64,000 nucleotides of DNA from Maylandia zebra (taxonomy: Eukaryota > Chordata > Actinopteri > Cichliformes > Cichlidae), in the NCBI RefSeq assembly GCF_041146795.1, contig NC_135172.1:12018137-12082136 (forward strand), read 5' to 3'. The notes under the pieces were generated by a model. That model saw only the letters and a program-made list of their open reading frames with translations, had not been told where the DNA came from and made no database searches. Below, piece after piece: positions 23,140 to 32,202 of the stretch (the first letter of the stretch is position 1; every line of letters begins with the position of its first letter). Both the position numbers and the translations under genes were made by a program.

Positions 23140-24085
23140 AAAAACTCCCTCAAAAGCCTTCAGCTGATCCAAAATGCTGGAGCGAGAGTACTGGCAGGGC
23201 CTAGAAAGAGAGAGCATAACGTTCAAGACTGAAGATTTTTTATTTGTCACATGCATAGTCATTAAATTACAAAACAAACAGTGAAATGTCTCCTGAACTG
23301 CTCCTTTGACTGTACAAAAAAAGACATTATATACAATAAGTAAATAGATTTTAAAAGTCTGGAAATTTTAAATCAAAAATCTGAAAATGTACTTTGTGCA
23401 AATGGAGTGTTAAAGTGTCTTGTGCCATATTAGCACAGCAACGTATTGACAGAGCTGTGCAAGTAAACAAGTGAGCAGAGTAATATAAACAGAGTAATTC
23501 AACTGAGTGACCAGAGAAGTGTAAACAGTAATGCGACCAGGGTAGTGTGAACAGATTGATATAAGGTCCTGTTTCAGTCACTTATTGATGCTATGAGGGG
23601 AGTGGGGGCGTGTTCTGGTTTAGGACTCGTACGGCCTGAGGAGAGAAGCTCCTCCTCGAGTGTCTGTTTTGGCCCCGATGGTGTGGAACCTTCTGCCTGA
23701 TTGCAGAAGTCGAAACATTTTGTTACTGGGATGGGACCAGTCCTTTAATATCTGAGATGCTCTGGACCAACATCTCCTGGTGTAAATGTCCTGTAGGGAA
23801 GTTATATTTGTGGATCATACTGTATTTGCATTTGTAACGCAGCAGCGTTCTGACGCACGGATCACTCTGCTTCTCAAACCTGGACACAGTTATTCCCACA
23901 CCAGGAAGTGATGTTCTGTGTGAGGATGCTCTCCACAGCGCCTGAATAGAAAGTTCTGAGGACCACTGGAAAAACCTGCTAACTTCCTGAGTTGTCGGAG
24001 ACGGTACAGGCGCTTGCCTAGCCTTTTTGGACTGGACGTGAATGTGAGCAGACCATTTCAGGAATGAGGAGATGTGAACACCGAG
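23140..24085. mobile_element. Decayed LINE-derived sequence
   Basis: 23145-23220 (plus) reads like the LIQNAGARVL stretch of L2/CR1 LINE ORFs. From about 23229, TTTATTTGTCACATGCATAG and GTGAAATGT look like a minus-strand LINE 3' tail. A minus-strand frame (24130-23723) is possibly the remains of its ORF, with no intact RT motif. Likely two overlapping old insertions. Confidence 0.5.
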
Positions 24086-24105
24086 AAAGACAATGAAGCA
24101 GAAAC

Positions 24106-24189
24106 TGCTAAGAGTGGGATTCAAACCCACACCTCCAGGGGAGAGTGAGCACTAAACACAGCACCTTAGACCACTCAGCCATCCTGAAA
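24106..24189 (-). pseudogene. tRNA-Leu-like pseudogene
   Basis: On the minus strand GGATGGCTGAGTGGTCTAAG (A-box type), CTCCCCTGGAGG (long variable arm) and GGGTTTGAATCCC (B-box/T-arm) follow the order of a tRNA-Leu. The anticodon stem and acceptor stem are mispaired, so it is degraded. Confidence 0.75.
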
Positions 24190-24490
24190 CAGATCGAGCT
24201 GAACTGATTTTCTGATAAATCCAGAATCCAGTTTAAAATCCTTCCCTTCACATAAAAAGTCTTGAATGAACCTTTGGTCTAACTGCTCTTCACACCTGAC
24301 TGGTAACAAGATGGCGCTGCTGTGTGTGGTTGCTCATCTGTCACTCAGAAGTTTGTTTCTGTTTCTATTATTTCTGACCTGTTTCATTCACCAAACAAAG
24401 TCTCTGCTGAGGTATAATCGCCAGACATGATGATCACCTTTTATTGAAAAGGTCGGCACCACCAGGCCTCTTATCACAGCTCCTGACTCT
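24190..24490. other. No gene recognised
   Basis: Unassigned single-copy-like sequence between the tRNA-Leu remnant and the LINE fold-back. Confidence 0.4.
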
Positions 24491-24566
24491 GACCCTCAGC
24501 CTGCTCCCCCAGCATGCAACTGCGATCCTCTATGCTGTTGCATGCTGGGGGAGCAGGCTGAGGGTC
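24491..24566. repeat. Perfect 30-bp inverted repeat (fold-back)
   Basis: 24491-24520 is the exact reverse complement of 24537-24566 with a 16-nt loop. The right arm is part of the LINE ORF end; the left arm looks like its fold-back copy. Confidence 0.95.
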
Positions 24567-25043
24567 GCAGATGCCAACAGACTCAATAAACTAATCCGTA
24601 AGGCCAGCAATGTTGTGGGGATGGAGCTGGACTCCCTCAAGGTGGTGTCGGAGAGGCGGATGCTGTCCAAGATAAAGACAATGTTGGATAACACCTCCCA
24701 CCCACTCCATGACATGTTGGTCAGTCACAGGAGCTCGTTCAGTGAGAGACTGAGATTACCGAAAAGCACCACTGAACGACACAGGAAATCATTCCTGCCT
24801 GTGGCCATCTCCCTGTACAACGCATCCACTTAACACACTGTTTGCTGCTACAACTACACATGTTTCTTTTCCAAATATTTATTTATGAGTGACTTATGTA
24901 TGTATGTATGTATATATATGTATATATTGTATTATTCTTAGTTAGCGTATTGTCTGTCTTGTCTTAATGTTGGTTTAAAATGGAGCACTGTAACAAAAAA
25001 TAATTTCCCCCAGGGATCAATAAAGTATTCTGATTCTGATTCT
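24537..25043 (+). mobile_element. CR1/Rex1-type LINE 3' end
   Basis: The last ~95 codons of an RT ORF (NKLIRKASNVVGMELDSLK through RKSFLPVAISLYN, stop at 24831-24833) are followed by a 3' UTR. It contains ATGTATGTATGTATATATAT and ends in AATAAAGTATTCTGATTCTG with a TTCTGA tail. It is 5'-truncated at the fold-back. Confidence 0.85.
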
Positions 25044-25049
25044 GTCTCT

Positions 25050-26395
25050 GTGTTCTTGATTAAGGAATACACCTGTTTATTCGGGGATGTGCCAACTTGC
25101 ACTACGGTGCTAGAGCATGATATTGATGTCCAGGGAGCTAAACCTATTAAGCAGCATCCTTATCGAGCCAGCCCCCATAAGCGCTTGCTCATGAAACAGG
25201 AGGCTGACTATCTGCTGCAACATGGCTTAGCGAAGCCCAGTCAAAGCCCCTGGAGCTCGCCTTGTATAGTGGAATCTAAGCCAGATGGCTCGCCCCGTTT
25301 TATTACAGACTTCCGGAAGGTGAACTCTGTGACTGTGGCTGACTCACATCCTCTCCCAAGAGTTGAGGATTGTGTGGACAGTATTGGACTGCTCAGTATG
25401 TCACTAAATTAGATCTTCTTAATGGTTACTGGCAGGTCCCTTTAACTGAACGTGCCTCTAACATCTCTGCCTTTGTTACACCTGATGATTTTCTACAATA
25501 CGCAGTCATGGCTTTCAGCATGTGTAACGCTCCTGCCACCTTCCAGAGGCTGGTAAATAAAGTCCTCCGTGGCCTGTCCAACTGCAGTGCCTACGTAGAT
25601 GATCTAGTAATTTATACTGAAACATGGCAAGATCATTTGGAAACGTTACAGCAGGTATTTCACCGTTTGGCTCAAGCTACTCTAACTCTCAACTTAGCTA
25701 AGTGTGAGTTTGCCAAAGCTATAGTGATGTACTTAGGCAGGGAGGTGGGACGTGGACAGGTCCGGCCCATAGATGCCAAAGTGGCAGTGATTAAAGAGTT
25801 TCCCACACCTACCACCAGGCGTGAGTTGCGTAGGTTTCTAGGGATGGTGGGCTACTACAGAAACCTTTGTAAAAATTTCTCCTCAGTAGTCAAGCCATTG
25901 ACTGACCTACTCAGCCCAAAAGTTGAGTTTATATGGTCAAGTGAGTGTCAAGATGCTTTTGAGAGTGCGAAAGTCCTCCTCTGCCACACTCCTGTGTTAG
26001 CTGCACCTGATTTGACACGACCATTCAAACTGGAGGTTGATGCCAGTGCTGTCGGGGCTGGGGCAGTGCTGTTGCAAGAAGACTTGCAGGGTTTGAACCA
26101 CCCCGTTTGTTACTTTTCCCGCAAGTTCAATAAAAATCAGTTAAACTACTCCACCATTGAAAAGGAGACCCTGACTTTGTTGTTGGCTCTTCAGCACTTT
26201 CACGTATACCTGGGGTCCAGCATGTTACCTCTTGTTGTGTACACCGACCACAACCCACTTGTGTTCCTTACTCGCATGTTTAATCATAACCAGCGCCTTA
26301 TGCGCTGGGCTCTGTTGTTGCAGGAATACAACTTAAGTATTCACCATAAGAAGGGGTCTGAAAATGTTTTAGCTGATGGTCTGTCCCGCTTGTAA
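25050..26395 (+). pseudogene. Gypsy pol: reverse transcriptase and RNase H, one frameshift
   Basis: The first frame (25050-25412) has the RT N-terminal part with SPWSSPCIVESKPDGSPRF. The second (25370-26395) has KLDLLNGYWQVPL, FSMCNAPATFQR, the active site CSAYVDDLVIY (near 25590) and RRFLGMVGYYR. Its RNase H part then has LEVDASAVGAGAVL, FSRKFN and YTDHNPLVFL, ending HHKKGSENVLADGLSRL and a stop. The frames switch near 25390, a one-base indel that disables the protein. The stop directly after the SRL motif shows pol ends here in this element. Confidence 0.88.
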
Positions 26396-26484
26396 ACATG
26401 TTTTGCTGTGTTTGTTCTTTGTTTTTGTTCACACTCTTTAATGTCTGCTTCTGCCCAACATAGGTGGTACTTTAAGGGGAGGGG

Positions 26485-26992
26485 TGGCCCCGCCTTCCTC
26501 TATGGAAATCAACGTGTTCCAGGACTCACGGGGGATTGGCTGGCCCGGACCTATGCCCGCCCCACCTTCATTCAGGTCAGAGCGTGCCAGACCACTCACA
26601 CCATTGGCTGCTGAGGGAGCCTTGAGTACGACAGACCAATGACACAGCTGCCTGCAATCACCTGAGAAGATAAAAGGCTGAGGATTCTTCATTCGTGGAG
26701 GGACTTGTTGATTTGAACAGACTGTGGAGACGGTCCCTCCTGCCTTTGCACTGCTGCCATGTGAGCCTTTGTTTTGAGTTGCCTCCTGTGAGATGTTTAG
26801 ATGAGTAGTGTTCTACTGGTGTTACTGGAGTTGTTATGTTTGTTTAAAATCACTCTATTGCCTAGTGAGTTGTTTCACTAACGGTTTTCAGTTGTGTTAA
26901 TAAACCTTATGTTTTTCTTTTTATCTAACCCCCTAGTCTCTGGGCTCGTTTATGTTACGTCCACTGTCGCCTAGCAGAGCCGGGTCGTAACA
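26485..26992 (+). repeat. Gypsy 3' LTR (508 bp)
   Basis: Starts TGGCCCCGCC after the polypurine tract and ends GGGTCGTAACA (TG...CA); AATAAA lies at about 26901. Confidence 0.8.
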
Positions 26993-27357
26993 CAGAGCAT
27001 AAACTAACACGTCACTTGGAGATAACTGTAGATTTTTCCTTCATGGTTTCAAATGTAAGCTGGCTGATTTGGTTCATTTTTGTTTTTTTGTTTTAAACTG
27101 AGCAAACCTGGTCTTCTCCTGAGGACTGCTGCAGGTATCATGCGAGCATGTTAATTTATTAAAAAAACCAACAGCAAAAACCCCCAAAATAGAATGAAAC
27201 TCATTTCAGGAGACAAATAGCACTGATAGAGACATTTTTTTTGTACAGATGATTGGCAAACGGAAAGTTTCTAAAGAGTCGTGCACACACAAGTAGACTA
27301 CTACAACATGCTACTTAGTTAGGAGAGTTTGGGAATGACAACCAAGCGGAACAAGAT
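26993..27357. other. No gene recognised
   Basis: Sequence between the gypsy LTR and the kinesin 3' end; probably flanking or 3' UTR DNA of the minus-strand kinesin fragment. Confidence 0.4.
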
Positions 27358-29573
27358 TAGACCCAAACATTGTCATCGAAACAAAAACACAAAAAGCTGA
27401 GGGGAGGGAATAGAGAGGAGGAAAGCTGAGCTGGCAGCGGGGTTGCTGGAGGAAGGCTGCGCCGCCTCGCCAGCTTAGATCTGCAGGGAGAGTTTTACGT
27501 TGTGAGAAGAAGGGAATGTTTTTGAAGGGTGCAGAAGCTGCACGTTTGACTGTGGTGTGAGAGGAGCGTGTGTGTCTGTGTGTGTGTACCTTATCGTTCC
27601 TGCTAGCAGAGGATTAAAAGCGTACAGCCAGTCGTTCATGTCGTTCTCGTTGTTGGCCTGCAGGAGGATGCCTCCATGTTTTGTGCACACTGCAAATGTG
27701 TTGGGCGTCTGAAAAGAAAACATCACATTATATTCATATTCATTCAAATGATAAATCCCAGTCCATTTGCCATTTCATCAATCAACGTGCACCAAAACAA
27801 TTTGAATGAATTCTCATTAAAGACAAACGTGTTACATCCAGCCTTTCTCTATCCTGCCTCAAACCTTAAGCATGGCCTGCTGGTCTTCGCTGTATTCCAC
27901 CTGTGCTGTGGAGAGGTTGAGGACGCCTCGCTCCACGGGGTCCTGGTCGCTGTTGTAGATGAAGTCGTAGGGCCGGCGAACAACCACAAAATGCTTCCCC
28001 CATGAGTTAGAGCGAGGCTCCACGAAGCTTAGAAAACCCTTCTTGGACACAACAGATCTGAAAAGAAGAGATTTTATTCATTTATTTATTTTTTAAGAGA
28101 GCGCTTGTTTTTCTGAGGAAGAAGCAGAGTTGGTTTGTTTCCAGCTGAAATCATCCAGGCTCAGGAATTTGAATCGATCCACATCATTTCTGCTTGAACT
28201 AGAGAACATGAGTGTCGACTTACATTTGGTCTGTGAGACACATGTCATAGTGACAGTATTTGGGTTAATATGGCATTACTCACCCTGGTCGCATTTCTTC
28301 AATATCAGGCACCAAGTTCAGGAACTCGTTCTTTTGCAGCCCGCGCAAGGTAGGAGGTCTCCAGAGTGGGAACCATCGGGAAGTTTTCACAGTCTGAGCA
28401 GGAGGGACTGGAGGCACGTGAGCTGTTCTCAGGGGTCCTTTAACACAAATCACACCAAGTTAGAATCAAATAGATAACCTGTCAATAACCGTTTGCAGAT
28501 CGAGGTCAATGTTCCTAAAAATATGTTTACTTCTGGCCCATGGAGCCACAGCGGGAGTCCGACAGAGAGGGGGAGGTAGAGGAAGGGGTGAGGGTGGCAC
28601 TGCTGAAGCTCGTCACGGATGGATCACGTCCGATCGGTGAGATGAGAGAAAGCTGAAGTGAAACAACAGCAGGATGAGGTAGACGTCAATATAGGAACTC
28701 CCTGATGTGACACAGAAAGGCTATTTTTTTATTTCTTTGTATTATTTCTCACCTTGCAGTCACTGATGCTGTTCACCAGCTGCTTGTATTCAGTATTGAA
28801 GGTGTGTGTCAGAAGGCGCAGGCACTACAACACAACAGGAACAAGACCGATCAGCTCCGAGCAGAGAAGGAAGAAGGCAGCAACAAGAACGCCCACTAAG
28901 CCCACGTTTTTCTCACCTTGGTGGCCAGCTCCTTCTCACGCTTTCAAAGGTGGTGCTGGAGATCTGCGAGGAGACGGAGGTGGATGTGGACAGAGTGCCG
29001 GAGCTCACGCTGGGGGACAGAGACTCACTCAGGGACTTGGTGGTGGGAGCTGTTCCCACGGGAGCCGCCTCTCCCAGAAGGTGACGGGTCTTTTCCACCT
29101 GGACGAAAGATGGGGGCGAATGTGAGGTGGGGAGAAGAGGGGAGGTTAGTCATGTAAAGTCTGTACTCTAAGAAAAAACTTTTTAGAATAGCACTTTGGT
29201 CTTTGAGCTGAAAAGTCATTTTTCCCTCAATGATATTAAACAGATTTATTTCTTTATGAATCTTTTAAGGCCCCACCTCCTGCAGCTGCTCCATCTTCTC
29301 CAGCTCCCACTGGTGCTCTAGGATGAGGCTATCTCCTCTGGGCCTCCAGCCGGCCAGGTTCTCCTCTCCACGCACATAAGCCACTGATGTGTCCAGCACC
29401 TTCCTCCTCCTCCTCTGCATCCCTGCTCAGGACATGAGCCCTCATTAGGATGAAGCTCTCCACAGAATTATGATAAAACAGCTGCCGTTCTTTAAACATG
29501 TTTCATGGCCGCTCACCTGGGCTTCCAGTGTCAGACATCTTACACAAGCTCAGCTCGTAGATCCCAGTCACTC
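27358..29573 (-). pseudogene. KIF1B-like kinesin-3 C-terminal exons, frame-damaged
   Basis: KIF1B is a plus-end kinesin-3 motor carrying vesicles and mitochondria; its C-terminus is a lipid-binding PH domain. Exons on the minus strand: about 29573-29517 (RVTGIYELSLCKMSDTGSP), 29422-29277 ([19 protein letters not shown]), 29098-28916, 28824-28753 (CLRLLTHTFN), 28652-28531 (LSLISPIGRDPS), 28437-28284, 28057-27865 ([12 protein letters not shown]), 27708-27590 ([13 protein letters not shown]) and a last exon to TAA near 27358. Most have correct AG/GT sites. Two breaks: in 29098-28916 a stretch normally between TTFES and REKELATK is missing with a frame change, and in 28437-28284 one extra A in an AAAA run shifts frame before NEFLNLVPDIEE. 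The 5' edge of the first exon lacks a splice acceptor. The motor domain is not in the window. Confidence 0.8.
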
Positions 29574-30401
29574 GGTTGTTATAATGAAGCAGAAGTTTTG
29601 AACAAGGAAACTTTGTAACGAAATGCCAACGACCGCCTGTCTGTTTTCAGGGCTGTATTTGAAGCCATGCTCCAATCAGGCAAAGTTTTAAGTGTTGCAC
29701 ATTTCGATGGGTTTCTTTCAGCTGACATAGTTTCCATTTGGGTCATGTGGTGTTAGATACCCCAGCGTGTGGTCATAGGGTGAAGAGCCCGGACGATTAG
29801 TGGGATTTTAGGTGTGGTGTAAAAATGACGCTGCAACTTTAAAAACGTTGTTGCTTTAAGGATTAACGTACAACCATACTTGGGCTGAGTTTGACACTGG
29901 TTCTCTTCAGTAATTAAAATAGCTTTAACACATGATAAGATCAAATGTCAGCTACACTGTGACAGTCGAGGGGCCACACTCAGATATATTTATTCGCTTG
30001 TTCTCTTTGTGTGATAAGAGTTTCCATCTGAATTTAACCCCTGTGTGGGGCTGATCTTTCATTTCATTTTATTTCAAGCTCAGATTCTTTGCCTTTGGCA
30101 CATTTTCTGTGACGAGACTTCAAACCATTCCCACCGTCCTTATTAATCAACATGGTGAAGTGATTCTTCGCAAGGTGATGGGATAGGAAGAGTTTCAGAA
30201 AATGAGGCCTTTTGTCTTTATTGGAGAGGTCAGTGCAGACAGGACGGATGGGGGGAAGGCGAGGGGGGAATGACACACAGGAAACGGTGTTGGTCAGACC
30301 CAAAGACAGGCGTGGGCAGTGAGGACTCTCACCTTCAGACTCACTGTCTAATCAGTCTGACAGTGAGTCTGAAGACTGAGCAACCCAACACACGTTACTA
30401 T
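29574..30401. other. No gene; contains a perfect hairpin
   Basis: Mostly unassigned. 30333-30348 (CTTCAGACTCACTGTC) and 30359-30374 form a perfect 16-bp inverted repeat with a 10-nt loop, followed by a (CAT)n run at 30405-30420. Confidence 0.6.
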
Positions 30402-30870
30402 GTTCATCATCATCATCATTGTTTATTTATATAGCACTTTAAAAACACACAAGGCTGACCAAACTGCTGAACAATAGAAACATAATAGATACCATAAGAA
30501 TAATAAATACGATACAATAATAAACATAGCGAAAAACAATAAAATACAAGTCAGTCAACCACTGAGTCAAAAGCCAGTGAATAAAAATGCTTTTTCAATC
30601 TGGATTTAAAAACCAGCACTGATGTCGATTGCCTAATGTGAAGAGGAAGATTATTCCAAAGCTTAGGAGCCACGATAGAGAACGCTCGGTCTCCTCTCAG
30701 TTTCAGCCGTGATTTGGGGACTGAGAGCAACAGCTGCTCAGCTGACCGGAGCGAACGAGTGGGGACATAGGGCTTCAGCAGGTGCCAGACCATTTAAAGA
30801 TTTAAAAACCAATAAAAGAACTTGAAAATGAATCCTAAATTCAATTGGAAGCCAGTGCAGGGAGGCCAAG
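30402..30870 (-). mobile_element. L2/CR1-type LINE 3' end
   Basis: The minus-strand frame 30793-30551 has YVPTRSLRSAEQLLLSVPKS and FSIVAPKLWNNLPLHIRQS, the end of an L2/CR1-like ORF. Then follow a 3' UTR with GCTATATAAATAAAC and a tail of ATG repeats. It is 5'-truncated. Confidence 0.8.
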
Positions 30871-31758
30871 AGTGATGTTATCACTAAGCAGGACATTAAA
30901 TCAAATTAATGAGACACCAAAACAAGAGCTGGAGCCCAAGACAGCCATGAAGTCACAGTGTACACAAATACACAAGAAACACAGAAACCAGCTGGGTGGA
31001 TGTGGCTCGGGAACCTTCTGTTACCTTGAACGTCGGTGTTTTGAACGCTGGCTGCTCCAGTCTGCTTGTATTTGTCCAAGATTTCCCCTCATATCTTGGT
31101 TATGGTTATTTTTTCTTTTATTAAACTGATCACACTCCTGTTCATGAATAGAAAAAAACCCCATCAGTGTATTTTCACTTAAACAAGCAGCTGTTTTTTT
31201 TGCATTAAAGTTATATAAAAATGTAACAGTGCAAATTCCTCGCTGACAGTTTAACCAAAAGGCATTTCCAGTGGAAAGTAGCCGACATATCCTCAGCATA
31301 ACCATGTATAATATCCACAAAACCTGAGAAGGTTGGAGAGAAGGTAGGCGAACTCTGCTGGGATCTGCGTTTAACAAAGTGTCTAAAGACGAAACAAAGA
31401 AATCTTTCTGTAAATGTTCAGATGCACAGACTGGACTGAAAAAGAGTGAAAAAGCAGCTAACGTCCAAAAATAAGAAAACTTTGAAAGAACTCCAAAAAA
31501 ACCTGGAGAACTTTTGCTCAAAAAACAGTTTTGTTTTTTTTAAATTACAAGGCAATCTGACAAAATGTCATCAAATGAGACTCAAGACTTCTGCAGGTCT
31601 CTGCCATGACTCAATTTTTTTTTCTTAACGGCAGAAACAATTGTTCCTTTTTTACTTTGTTTCTATTTTCTCTTCTTGTTTTTATCTGTTGAACAACAAA
31701 CAACATTCATGCTGATTCACATAATATCCTGTCTCTACTCTCTGGGATTTCCTCGTAG
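30871..31758. other. No gene recognised
   Basis: Presumed upstream intron of the CIP2A-like exons. AT-rich with several A/T homopolymers; no further exon recognised. Confidence 0.4.
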
Positions 31759-32055
31759 CTCTTTGATGCAAAGAACATCCATCAAACGCTCCAGCTTGTG
31801 CTCAACATCATCGTGAACGGTGAAGGTACTCTGACGAGAAAATACTCAGTCGACCTTTTGGTTGATTTGTTAAAGAACCCCAAAATAGCTGATTACCTAA
31901 CAAGGTATGCAGATAATTCACAGCTCTTTTCCTGAATAGCTGCTTTAAAACTCTGCTGAAAGCCTTTGTCCATTTCCAGGTATCCCCACTTCTCGGCATG
32001 TGTGTCTCAAGTGTTAGGACTGCTGCATTGGAAAGACCCAGACCCTGCAGCCAAG
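31759..32055 (+). pseudogene. Two CIP2A-like exons
   Basis: CIP2A is a scaffold that inhibits PP2A and also acts in mitotic DNA repair; its N-terminus is an armadillo-like repeat. Exon 31759-31904 (acceptor cgtag, donor gtatgc) reads [20 protein letters not shown] followed by [20 protein letters not shown] and PKIADYLTR. Exon 31980-32055 (acceptor ttccag, donor gtgaga) reads YPHFSACVSQVLGLLHWKDP. They join in phase 2 without a break and closely follow vertebrate CIP2A. No other CIP2A exon is seen on either side: 150 bp on, the oppositely oriented LRRC31-like last exon begins. Most likely a duplicated gene fragment; a real gene with more exons outside the window is possible on the 5' side only. 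Confidence 0.7.
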
Positions 32056-32202
32056 GTGAGAGACGACAAATATGATAACCCACACCAGCTGTGCTTAACT
32101 CTGTAAGTTCCCAGTATTCCCTGAAACCATCACGTGTGACACAGTTTACATCAGACGTGATGCAGCTGACGTCAACACTGACCTTCTTGTGGTAACAGAG
32201 AC

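Larger units (their letters stand above)
25044..26992 (+). mobile_element. 3' part of a Ty3/gypsy retrotransposon, integrase absent after RNase H
   Basis: Contains RT and RNase H (25050-26395), then only ~90 bp of noncoding sequence, a polypurine tract (AAGGGGAGGGG, 26474-26484) and the 3' LTR. No integrase lies between RNase H and the LTR. That order fits the Gmr1 group of gypsy elements, in which integrase precedes RT. The 5' part is missing and the LINE 3' tail abuts it directly. Confidence 0.8.
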
